DNA from: Terrimonas_B sp041743125 | Lineage (GTDB): Bacteria; Bacteroidota; Bacteroidia; Chitinophagales; Chitinophagaceae | Direction: 5' to 3' | DNA length: 64,000 bases | NCBI GenBank assembly: GCA_041743125.1 | Contig: JBGTNK010000195.1 | Coordinates: 69,032 to 133,031, forward strand | In this document: in pieces, positions 7,337 through 15,506 of the stretch | How positions within the stretch are numbered: position 1 is the first letter of the stretch | How the letters are laid out: each line of letters starts with the position of its first letter | The notes under the pieces: model-generated | What the model was told of the DNA's origin: nothing | Seen by the model: the letters and a program-made list of their open reading frames with translations, nothing else | Databases searched by the model: none | Position numbers and translations under genes: made by a program

Positions 7337-9547
7337 CTATAGTTTAATATTCAAGCCAAACATAAAATTTGTTCCCGCCATAGGGAAATAATAATTATCT
7401 GCCATAATACTTCCATCAAGCAAATAGCTATAGGTATAGCCATTTGGTTCATATTTTTTGTTGAACAAATTATAAACCTGTGCAATGATATTCCATTCAT
7501 TGAAGATTCTATTCTTTAATGTAAGCACTACCCTGGCATCCTGCGTATAAAAACCATTTAATTTTCTTAAAGAATTTTGTGTGTTGTCTAAATATTGGGC
7601 GCCTACATATTTGCTCAATAAGCTTACCTCAACATTTTTAACTGGTAAGAAATTAATTGTTCCGCTGCCAACTATCGGAGGAGAGAATGAAATATCTGTA
7701 TTCTGGTGTGTCTTCATAAGTTGGCCTTTCCATTCCCAATTGGCATCATAATCGTCCAGGTATTCTGTAAAAGATTTTATCTTGTTTCGGCTTAAACTTA
7801 AGTTAGCTCCCGCGTTCATCCATGTTGTGATTTGATAATTTCCCTGCAATTCAATACCGGCCCGATAACTATTGGGTGTATTAATGCGGGTATAAGCTCC
7901 CACATCATTGATCATTCCTGTCAGCACCAATTGATCTTTATACAGCATATAAAAAAAGGTAGCAGCTGCAAAAAACCTGGAGGATCTCTTTTCAATTCCT
8001 GCCTCAAAATCGTGTAAGGTTTCTTTTTTAGGTTGGTTGGCCATGCCTGCTTCAAAATCATCGCGGTTAGGTTCTTTGCCGGCTATAGCGTAGCTGAAAT
8101 AAGATTGCCATCCATTTTTGCTATAGGTAACGCCGGCTTTTGGATTCAAAAAATCAAACCGCCGGCTAATGCGCAAATCAGGATTATTTGCAAATCCATC
8201 CATCTGGTGTTGTACATGTTTGAATTGAATATCTGTAAACAGATTCCAATCCGGTAAAAATTGGTATTGCCATTTGGAATACATATTAATATCCGATTTC
8301 AATGCATTCACGTTGTAATACCGCTGATCTTTTTCTATTCCAAATCTTGCCCAGATGATATCTCCAAAGTGTTGGCCATCGTATACCGTCCAGCCACCAC
8401 CTATTGTGAGTGCGTGTTTATTTTTTTTGTATTGGATAGAAAGTATGTTGCCATAAAAATAATTGTCGAGCCATTTCCTGCGTATCAGATCCGTCTTTTT
8501 AATGATTGTATCTCTTACCCGTATATCAGGCAAACCGTATTTTGAAAACCGCTCCTGGGCTTTATAATTTTCATAGTACCCACTTCCTCTTGTTAAAAAG
8601 GTGGCTAAATTGAAATTCCAGCTCTCATTCACCTGGTGATTAAAGAATAATTGATAATGAGTTTGACGGTAATTATCAGTTTCATTATCATAAGGCTCTC
8701 CGGCCTTATCCGTACCACTTGAATTGTAGGTTCGGTCTGTTTTCAGCAAATATTCAGGAACACCATTCCAGGCCTGGTAAGTCTTTTCTTTTCCCGAAAA
8801 AATATTCAGGCGCACGGATGACTTTTTGTTCAAATATGCACCTGACAAATAAAATGCCTGCAAATGGCTGCTTGCCCTGTCTATATATCCATCACTCGTG
8901 ATCTGGCTCAGGCGTGCATCAAATGAAAAATGATCGTCAACTAATCCTGTTCCGGCTTTCACCGTATTCTTCCATGTATTGAATGAGCCATAACTGTTGT
9001 TAATCTCAGCATATGACTTCAGGTTGGTTTCATTAGTAGATAAACTAACCGTTGCACCGAATGCACCCGTACCGTTTGAAGATGTACCGACACCCCTTTG
9101 AATTTGGATAGAATTTACGGAGGAAGTAAAATCAGGCAGATTTACTAAAAATGTACCCTGGCTTTCTGCATCATTATAGGGGATGCCATTTAGGGTTATA
9201 TTGATACGAGTTGCATCTGTACCGCGAATGCGCAAACCGGTATAGCCTATTCCGGTCCCTGCATCAGAATTTACTACCACAGATGGCGTTTGGTTCAGGA
9301 TAAACGGAATATCCTGGCCAAGGTTGTTTTTTTGAATTTCTTTTTTTGATAAATTGGTTTTGGTAAAGGGTGCTTTTTCACCGGCCCGGATAGCTTTTAC
9401 CTCCACCGGCGATAGCTGGTAAAAACTGTCATTGACCTCCAGTTTTAATACAGGAGGTAAGATGCTGTCACGGTCAACAGGAATTTGTTGACCCCATAAG
9501 AGTGAAGCTGAAAATAAAATACAGCTTGTAAGTGCAATCCTCTTCAT
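7337..9547 (-). CDS. TonB-dependent outer-membrane receptor under a TPP riboswitch, probably for thiamine or a precursor
   Basis: 736 residues. A signal peptide (about 1-19, ending SLLWGQ) is followed by a plug domain with LRIRGTDATRINITLNGIPYN at about 105-125, typical of plug domains, and a long beta-barrel. The C-terminus ends in an aromatic-rich last strand (NFMFGLNIKL). It lacks the CarboxypepD_reg N-terminal extension usual in SusC proteins and has no SusD neighbour, so it is a FecA/BtuB-type receptor. The riboswitch directly upstream implies repression when thiamine pyrophosphate is plentiful, so thiamine or its phosphate or pyrimidine moiety is the most likely cargo. No inner-membrane PnuT or thiamine kinase gene is next to it in this window. 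Confidence 0.9.
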   Translation of the reverse strand: MKRIALTSCILFSASLLWGQQIPVDRDSILPPVLKLEVNDSFYQLSPVEVKAIRAGEKAPFTKTNLSKKEIQKNNLGQDIPFILNQTPSVVVNSDAGTGIGYTGLRIRGTDATRINITLNGIPYNDAESQGTFLVNLPDFTSSVNSIQIQRGVGTSSNGTGAFGATVSLSTNETNLKSYAEINNSYGSFNTWKNTVKAGTGLVDDHFSFDARLSQITSDGYIDRASSHLQAFYLSGAYLNKKSSVRLNIFSGKEKTYQAWNGVPEYLLKTDRTYNSSGTDKAGEPYDNETDNYRQTHYQLFFNHQVNESWNFNLATFLTRGSGYYENYKAQERFSKYGLPDIRVRDTIIKKTDLIRRKWLDNYFYGNILSIQYKKNKHALTIGGGWTVYDGQHFGDIIWARFGIEKDQRYYNVNALKSDINMYSKWQYQFLPDWNLFTDIQFKHVQHQMDGFANNPDLRISRRFDFLNPKAGVTYSKNGWQSYFSYAIAGKEPNRDDFEAGMANQPKKETLHDFEAGIEKRSSRFFAAATFFYMLYKDQLVLTGMINDVGAYTRINTPNSYRAGIELQGNYQITTWMNAGANLSLSRNKIKSFTEYLDDYDANWEWKGQLMKTHQNTDISFSPPIVGSGTINFLPVKNVEVSLLSKYVGAQYLDNTQNSLRKLNGFYTQDARVVLTLKNRIFNEWNIIAQVYNLFNKKYEPNGYTYSYLLDGSIMADNYYFPMAGTNFMFGLNIKL

Positions 9548-9607
9548 TTTTTTGATTTTAATGGTTTAAAAATGAGAGGGAAATGCTGTAGGAGAAAGGG
9601 CTGAATT

Positions 9608-9722
9608 GCCTTCCTTCCCTGCGCAGGCATTACCCTGATCAGGTTTACGGGTTTAATCTCAGATCGGAAGCAAGCCATTTGAATATCCATCATCAGGCTA
9701 CGCCCCAAACACCCCGGGAACA
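9608..9722 (-). promoter_or_regulatory. TPP (thiamine pyrophosphate) riboswitch
   Basis: Read on the minus strand, the THI-element blocks occur in order: CGGGGTG (9716-9710), CTGAGAT (9662-9656), ACCCG (9652-9648), CCTGATCAGGGTAAT (9643-9629) and GCGCAGGGAA (9624-9615). These are the conserved pyrimidine- and pyrophosphate-binding parts of the aptamer. The segment between the first two blocks is longer than in the E. coli thiM element, so the P3 arm is extended. A TACATTTG -7 element at 9793-9786 would start the transcript about 60 bases ahead of the aptamer. No clear terminator follows before the ATG at 9547, so control may be at translation. Confidence 0.92.
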
Positions 9723-9864
9723 CTGAAAACTTTCGAAGCTTTCATTTAATAGAAAGTAAGAACTAACCTGTTTAAGCAGGCACCGCAAATGTAGGAATAA
9801 AATAAATTCAGTGCTTGTAACATTTCGGACCTGCCCGGCGTATCATATTAAAATCACCTACATC

Positions 9865-10578
9865 ATGAAAAAAATATTTTTACCTGTTTTATTGCTAACT
9901 GCACTTTATTCAAGCACTTTAGCCCAGGTTACAATTAATGATAAAAATGCAGAAAGACGAGAAGCAAAAAATTTCCAGGCGATAGAAGTTTCACATGCGT
10001 TTAATGTTTACCTGACGCAAAGTAATGAGGAATCTGTAGCAGTCAGTGCTTCAGATGCAAAGAGCCGGGAAAACATAATAGTTGAAGTAAAGGGGGGCGT
10101 TCTGATCATTCGGTATGATAATAACAGCAAGTGGAATTCCGGCAATAAAAAATTGAAAGCTTATATTTCCTTCAAGCAGTTAAATAAACTAAAAATAAGC
10201 GGCGCCTGTGATGTTTACGTGGTAGAAGATTGGAAGGCTGTGAATTTGAAGCTTGATCTTTCCGGTGCCAGTAATATGATGGGGAATCTGGAGGTACAGA
10301 AATTAATGGTTGACCTGAGCGGGGCATCTGATCTTTCATTAACAGGAACGGTAGGACAATTAAATATTGACGCCAGCGGCGCCAGCGATTTTAATGGGTT
10401 TGACCTGGCGGTAGATTATTGCGATGTTAATGTAAGTGGTGCCAGCGATGTAAAAATCACTGTCAACAAGGAATTATCTGCAAAGGCCAGTGGTGCCAGC
10501 GATGTAAAATATAAGGGTAAAGGGATGATACGTGATATTAAAACAAGCGGTTCTAGCAGCATCTCACGCCGTTCATAA
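9865..10578 (+). CDS. Secreted GIN-domain (DUF2807) protein with SGASD repeats
   Basis: 237 residues from the ATG at 9865; the upstream in-frame TTG would add an unlikely extension before the signal peptide MKKIFLPVLLLTALYSSTLAQ. The mature part is the 'head GIN domain' (DUF2807): it opens with EVSHAFNVYLTQSNEESV and then repeats a short unit, SGAxD or SGASN/SGASD, at least six times, each followed by a beta strand. Such periodic units form a right-handed beta-helix-like solenoid. The protein is probably periplasmic or on the cell surface; its function is unknown in this family. The final residues (SGSSSISRRS) close the solenoid with no anchor. Confidence 0.85.
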   Translation: MKKIFLPVLLLTALYSSTLAQVTINDKNAERREAKNFQAIEVSHAFNVYLTQSNEESVAVSASDAKSRENIIVEVKGGVLIIRYDNNSKWNSGNKKLKAYISFKQLNKLKISGACDVYVVEDWKAVNLKLDLSGASNMMGNLEVQKLMVDLSGASDLSLTGTVGQLNIDASGASDFNGFDLAVDYCDVNVSGASDVKITVNKELSAKASGASDVKYKGKGMIRDIKTSGSSSISRRS

Positions 10579-10646
10579 ACAGAAAACAAAAACTTAGTTA
10601 AAAAACTGTACCAATGCGATTATTGTTGCAGCTTTTTAGTTTTTGT

Positions 10647-10677
10647 TTGGCTGCTAAGGTATGGGACCTTACATTTG
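10647..10677 (+). promoter_or_regulatory. Promoter of the initiator tRNA gene
   Basis: A -33 element TTG (10647-10649, within TTTG) and the -7 element TACATTTG (10670-10677), separated by 20 bases. The mature tRNA begins three bases after the -7 element. Confidence 0.65.
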
Positions 10678-10680
10678 CAC

Positions 10681-10752
<72 letters not shown>

Positions 10753-10762
10753 CACGGAAATC

Positions 10763-10792
10763 GCCCCGATAATAACCGGGGCTAATTTTTTG
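10763..10792 (+). terminator. Terminator of the tRNA-fMet transcript
   Basis: GCCCCG (10763-10768) pairs with CGGGGC (10777-10782) across an 8-base loop, followed by TAATTTTTT. It lies 10 bases after the tRNA 3' end. Confidence 0.75.
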
Positions 10793-10930
10793 ATTTAAAG
10801 ACAAATCTACTTCTGGTAGATGTTTACTCAAATTTTCCTGAACAGTTGTGTTTCAACTGACAAGGATTGAATACCTCCACTCTCTTGTATTAGAAGCACG
10901 GCTTGTCCAGTTCTTAATGGAGAAGTTTTA

Positions 10931-11797
10931 ATGAAAGTCGGTTTTGTTAATATATTCGGAAGGCCTAATGCTGGTAAAAGTACCCTGCTTAATACCCTCA
11001 TGGGAGAAAAGCTGGCCATTGTTTCGTCTAAAGTGCAAACTACCCGCCACCGCGTCAAAGCAATAATGACAGAAAAAGACTACCAGATTATTTTTTCTGA
11101 TACTCCGGGCATTATTGAACCTAAATATAAACTTCATGAAAAAATGATGAAGTCTGTAAAGGGTGCACTGGAAGATGCTGATATCGCTTTGTTGCTTGTT
11201 GATGTGAGTGAAGATTGGGAAGAATGCAATATTATTTTTGAGGCGCTGAATCTAAAGGTTCCGGCCCTTGTTGTAATTAATAAAATTGACCTGGCCAGCC
11301 AGGAAAAAATAAAAGAAGCAATTGCTTTTTTTGAAAGTAAAAAGTATTGCAGGAAAACTGTAACTATAACTGCTACCAGCGGGATCAATTTAAAAGGGTT
11401 TTTGAAGCCGATATTAGAACTTTTACCAGAAGGCGAGCCCTTTTATACGGTTGATGATATAAGTGATTTACCAACTAAATTTTTTGTCAGCGAGTTGATC
11501 AGGGAAAAAATTTATCAACTGGCACAGGATGAAATTCCGTATCATACTGCCGTATTAGTAAGGGAGTATAAAGAAAAAACAACGCTGGTAAAAATAGTGG
11601 CTGATATCATCGTTCAGCGGGAAACTCAAAAAGCGATATTGATCGGGGAAAAAGGGAGTATGATCAAGAAATTGGGTACGCTGGCCAGGGCAGATATCGA
11701 ATCATTTTTACAACAAAAAGTTTATCTCGAATTATTTGTAAAGGTGAAACCGAAATGGAGAGAAAGTGATTTACACCTGAAAGAATATGGGTACTGA
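10931..11797 (+). CDS. era: GTPase Era
   Basis: Ribosome-assembly GTPase that binds the 3' end of 16S rRNA and aids 30S maturation. 288 residues, the usual Era length. G motifs: GRPNAGKST (about 10-18), DTPGI (about 58-62), NKID (about 118-121). The C-terminal KH domain (about 200-280) contains the GEKGSMIKKLG turn that contacts RNA. It precedes der by 91 bp in the same direction, a pairing of two ribosome-biogenesis GTPases. Confidence 0.97.
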   Translation: MKVGFVNIFGRPNAGKSTLLNTLMGEKLAIVSSKVQTTRHRVKAIMTEKDYQIIFSDTPGIIEPKYKLHEKMMKSVKGALEDADIALLLVDVSEDWEECNIIFEALNLKVPALVVINKIDLASQEKIKEAIAFFESKKYCRKTVTITATSGINLKGFLKPILELLPEGEPFYTVDDISDLPTKFFVSELIREKIYQLAQDEIPYHTAVLVREYKEKTTLVKIVADIIVQRETQKAILIGEKGSMIKKLGTLARADIESFLQQKVYLELFVKVKPKWRESDLHLKEYGY

Positions 11798-11888
11798 ACA
11801 GCATATCAGAACACATAACGCAGATGTATTTTTAATAATAATTAGTTTTTAGAATTTAAATTGTTCGCCTTTGCGGCGAATCCCGGAC

Positions 11889-13202
11889 ATGAGTTTTACA
11901 GTAGCAATAGTTGGAAGGCCCAATGTAGGTAAGAGCACTCTTTTTAATCGTTTGTTAGAGGAAAGGAAGGCCATAGTTGATGATGTCAGTGGGGTGACCC
12001 GCGACAGGCAATATGGTGTGAGCGACTGGAATGGAAAAAATTTTAATGTAATAGATACCGGTGGCTTTGTAGCTGGCAGCCAGGATATTTTTGAAAAAGA
12101 AATTGCCAAGCAGGTTATGATTGCAGTGGAGGAAGCCGATGCTATTATTTTCATTGTAGATGCGCATACGGGAATGACCGAACTTGATGATTCAATGGCC
12201 CAGGTATTACGACGTGGCCAAAAGCCGGTTTTTTTGACAGTAAACAAGGTTGATAATAATGAGCGGCTAATGGAAGCGTCTGAATTTTACAGCCTCGGAT
12301 TTGAGAATATTTTTTTTATTGCCGCAGCCAGTGGCAGCGGTACAGGAGAGTTGCTGGATGCTATCACCGAGTTGATACCCCCTTCCCCTGATGAAGATTC
12401 CGAAGCAGAATCCGCTATTCCAAAATTTGCAATTATCGGGCAGCCCAACGTTGGAAAGTCTTCTTTATTGAATGCGCTGGTAGGACAGGAGCGTACCATC
12501 GTCAGCGAAATTGCAGGTACCACCCGCGATACTATACACACCCATTACAATTTATTTCAAAAGGAATTTGTGCTGATCGATACCGCGGGTATCCGCCGTA
12601 AAGCTAAAGTACATGAAGACCTTGAGTTTTATTCGGTCATTCGGGCTATTAAAGCTTTAGATGAAGCCGATGTCTGTATGCTGGTACTGGATGCGGAAAA
12701 AGGCATTGCTGCACAAGACCTGAATATATTCAGCCTGGCTGCAAGAAAAGGAAAAGGTATTGTGGTATTGGTAAACAAGTGGGATTTGGTGGCCAAAGAA
12801 ACTAATACAGCCAAACAATATGAAGCTGAATTGAAAAAGAGGTTGGCGCCATTTAATGATGTTCCTATCCTTTTTATTTCCGCTAAGGAAAAAACCCGCA
12901 TATTTAAGGCCATTGAAGAAACATTGGATGTGTATGAAAAACGTAAGCGGAAAGTGCCTACCTCCGAATTGAATAACGTGATGTTAAAGGCGATGGCAAC
13001 CTATCATGCGCCTGTTGTAAGAGGTCATTCTATTAAGATAAAGTTTGTAACTCAATTACCTACAGTAGTTCCTTCATTTGCATTCTTCTGTAATTTTCCG
13101 GATGACATCAAAACGCCATATCAAAATTACCTGGAGAACCAACTTCGCCAGCATTTCGATTTAAGCGGAGTCCCGGTCCGATTATTTTTCAGAAAAAAAT
13201 AA
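11889..13202 (+). CDS. der: GTPase Der (EngA), tandem GTPase domains
   Basis: 50S ribosome-assembly GTPase. 437 residues from the ATG at 11889, which gives MSFTVAIVGRPNVGKST; the in-frame TTG at 11871 would add six residues that look like non-coding sequence. The first G domain spans about 1-165 (GRPNVGKST, DTGGF, NKVD). The second spans about 175-345 (GQPNVGKSS, DTAGI, NKWD). A C-terminal KH-like domain follows (about 350-437). Order and length match the family. It converges on the DUF4954 gene with only four bases between the stop codons. Confidence 0.97.
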   Translation: MSFTVAIVGRPNVGKSTLFNRLLEERKAIVDDVSGVTRDRQYGVSDWNGKNFNVIDTGGFVAGSQDIFEKEIAKQVMIAVEEADAIIFIVDAHTGMTELDDSMAQVLRRGQKPVFLTVNKVDNNERLMEASEFYSLGFENIFFIAAASGSGTGELLDAITELIPPSPDEDSEAESAIPKFAIIGQPNVGKSSLLNALVGQERTIVSEIAGTTRDTIHTHYNLFQKEFVLIDTAGIRRKAKVHEDLEFYSVIRAIKALDEADVCMLVLDAEKGIAAQDLNIFSLAARKGKGIVVLVNKWDLVAKETNTAKQYEAELKKRLAPFNDVPILFISAKEKTRIFKAIEETLDVYEKRKRKVPTSELNNVMLKAMATYHAPVVRGHSIKIKFVTQLPTVVPSFAFFCNFPDDIKTPYQNYLENQLRQHFDLSGVPVRLFFRKK

Positions 13203-13206
13203 GACA

Positions 13207-15435
13207 TTAGGAATTGGTCAGTTGCGGAGCAGTTTCAAGACTAAACTCAACAGTAATCTTTTTTACCAGTTTTTTAAACTGTATTAGTTCTTCCTGCTGT
13301 TGTTTTATGAATTCATTGTCTTTTAATTTTCCAATTACCTTTTCCATTTCTTTTTGAGATTCATATACCATCTGCCGAAAAGGGCTTGCATAGTCTTTTG
13401 CCCTGGACTCATATATTCCCTTTACCATCCATTCTTTGGTGGCTTCCGCCTGTCGTAATAATTTAAGAAATATTTTCTTTGTAAAGGTTGATTGCGTAAG
13501 TTGAAGTATTTCCAGCATAGAGGCAAAGGCATGTTGTCTTTTATGCAAATAATATAAATCGCTGTATTCTTTATAAAAACCGTGCACGTCATCCCAACTG
13601 TTCGCTTTACCTGTATGAATATTCTTTATCAATTTATTAATGGCAGGCAATGGAATTAATTGCCCGCCAATGTTGGCCCATTCACTCCTAGTTGGATTAC
13701 CCATTGTTTTAATGAGTTTTTCCAGGGAGTCTGTTTTTTCAGTTTTAATGGCTTCCAACATTTGGGTCACCCCATGGTAAGTGATCAGCTCTTTAAATAA
13801 ATGATAGGCTTCCGTTACTTTAATCAATTGTACTTTGCGTGCAGAATTTTCTATTCCGCCAGCGAGAATTTCTTTATCTGCCAGGATTGTCCTTTGCTCC
13901 AGCAATGATGTACCCAGATTTAAAATTTGTTCCTCACTTAATTTTTTTCCATTCATTTTTTGGTGGCTTTCGCCCACTGATTTTTTCAACAATTCAAGCC
14001 CATTAAAGATTTCATTGATGCTATCCGGAGCAAGAAAATCGTACTCCAGGGTTTGGTTTTTAAATTGTCTTTTATCCCTGCTTTCGTATTTAGCGGAATT
14101 GCGGGCCAATGCATACATGTTGTATAAAAACCAATAACCCGGCATTATCACTAGTTTATCGTTGCTAACGTCGTTACTTACTAATGAAAAGGGTAAAGTG
14201 ATATTTAATTCAGCGGGAAAATCGCCCTTGGCTATCAAAGTATAGGAAGCAAATTTTGAGTTGTGCTTAAGACTAACACAGAGTCCCGGCCAGAAACCTC
14301 GTCCGGCTATTATCTCACCGTCTGCTCCCCTGGAATTATGATTCGATCCTATAGTGGCTCCTGCCGCCATATTTGTCTGGCCTTTTAATACGGAGGCGCA
14401 TAGAAAAGAATTATTATGGTGCTGTTCATGGGCAGGAAAAAGTAATGAATTCAACACTTCGCAACAGGAAATGGTTGAATTATCCCCGAGAAATGAATTA
14501 ATAAGGCGGGCTCCATATTTCAATTGAGAATGGGATGCCAGTATAAAACGCACCGCTTTGGCCCCATAAAATGCCTTGCAGCCAAATCCAATTATTCCGT
14601 TTACCATTTCACATCCTTCACCTATTTGCGTAGGAGAATCGGCCGATGAATTGATAGTGAGATTTTTTAATTTGTTTGCACCCTTGATATAGGCATCGCT
14701 GCCAATCATGGTATCTTTTATAATCCGGCAATTTTTTATAACAGTTCTATCCCCAATCATGCCATAATAACCCCGCCGGTTATCAAATTTCGTGTCGGTA
14801 AATTCTTTAAACTTTTGCATCATTACTTCATCACCCCTGTATCGGGTCCATAACCAGGCATCCCCGGTTTGCATTCCATCAAAAGGAATCACCCGGCGAC
14901 CCGCATTCTCGTTGCATAGTTCCATCCAGATTCGTATTGATTCAGGTTCTCCTTTCTTTAAAATACCATTTCCGAATTTGCTATGATTTGATACTTCCAG
15001 TTCATTTATATTGACAAGGATTACTTCATTGCCAATAATGTAATGACTTAAATAATTTACGTTATTGACTACAACATTATCACCCAGGTCGCAACTGATG
15101 ATGGAACTGTTGTATAATCCAACAGGTAAACGGATGTCATGAAATTCAAGATAAAAAGGTTCTAGTTTCCCGATTCGGACTAAACCAAAAAACCGGCACT
15201 GTTGCACCAGTGAAGAATCAAAGCCGTCAGCAACCAAAACTTTGGTCCAGTTGTCCGAGGTATTGCCATAGGCAATTAGCTCTTTTATTTCTTTAGTAGT
15301 CAATGACCGGTAACGATCCGAATTTGGATTTTGTATAAAACGAACATAATTTTCATCCTTTCCTTTTGGAATATGCGGGGCATCGATAAAGTTATATCCT
15401 AAAGCGTTGATGAGCGTTTTTTTGATCTGGTTCAT
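13207..15435 (-). CDS. DUF4954 family protein, large hexapeptide-repeat-like protein
   Basis: 742 residues, matching from memory the DUF4954 family that is common in Bacteroidota. The central part (about 60-370) has many short beta segments with small residues spaced in the manner of left-handed beta-helix acyl- and nucleotidyltransferases (for example VVNNVNYLSHYIIGNEVILVN and GAKAVRFILASHSQLKYGARL). The C-terminal 350 residues are mostly helical, with charged coiled-coil-like stretches. No signal peptide. It lies 71 bp downstream of glmS on the same strand, so it may share a transcript with the enzyme that makes glucosamine-6-phosphate. A role in amino-sugar metabolism is only a suggestion; no activity is known to me. 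Confidence 0.75.
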   Translation of the reverse strand: MNQIKKTLINALGYNFIDAPHIPKGKDENYVRFIQNPNSDRYRSLTTKEIKELIAYGNTSDNWTKVLVADGFDSSLVQQCRFFGLVRIGKLEPFYLEFHDIRLPVGLYNSSIISCDLGDNVVVNNVNYLSHYIIGNEVILVNINELEVSNHSKFGNGILKKGEPESIRIWMELCNENAGRRVIPFDGMQTGDAWLWTRYRGDEVMMQKFKEFTDTKFDNRRGYYGMIGDRTVIKNCRIIKDTMIGSDAYIKGANKLKNLTINSSADSPTQIGEGCEMVNGIIGFGCKAFYGAKAVRFILASHSQLKYGARLINSFLGDNSTISCCEVLNSLLFPAHEQHHNNSFLCASVLKGQTNMAAGATIGSNHNSRGADGEIIAGRGFWPGLCVSLKHNSKFASYTLIAKGDFPAELNITLPFSLVSNDVSNDKLVIMPGYWFLYNMYALARNSAKYESRDKRQFKNQTLEYDFLAPDSINEIFNGLELLKKSVGESHQKMNGKKLSEEQILNLGTSLLEQRTILADKEILAGGIENSARKVQLIKVTEAYHLFKELITYHGVTQMLEAIKTEKTDSLEKLIKTMGNPTRSEWANIGGQLIPLPAINKLIKNIHTGKANSWDDVHGFYKEYSDLYYLHKRQHAFASMLEILQLTQSTFTKKIFLKLLRQAEATKEWMVKGIYESRAKDYASPFRQMVYESQKEMEKVIGKLKDNEFIKQQQEELIQFKKLVKKITVEFSLETAPQLTNS

Positions 15436-15506
15436 CGTGATGGTTATTGGTTTGATATTTCTGTGAAGAAACAGTTACCGGGTTGCCTGGTGGCTCGAAC
15501 TGAAAA

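Noticed and set aside
10200..10560. Recurrent AGTGGTGCCAGCGAT-like DNA
   Set aside because: In-frame coding of SGASD repeats in the GIN domain; not a mobile or regulatory repeat.
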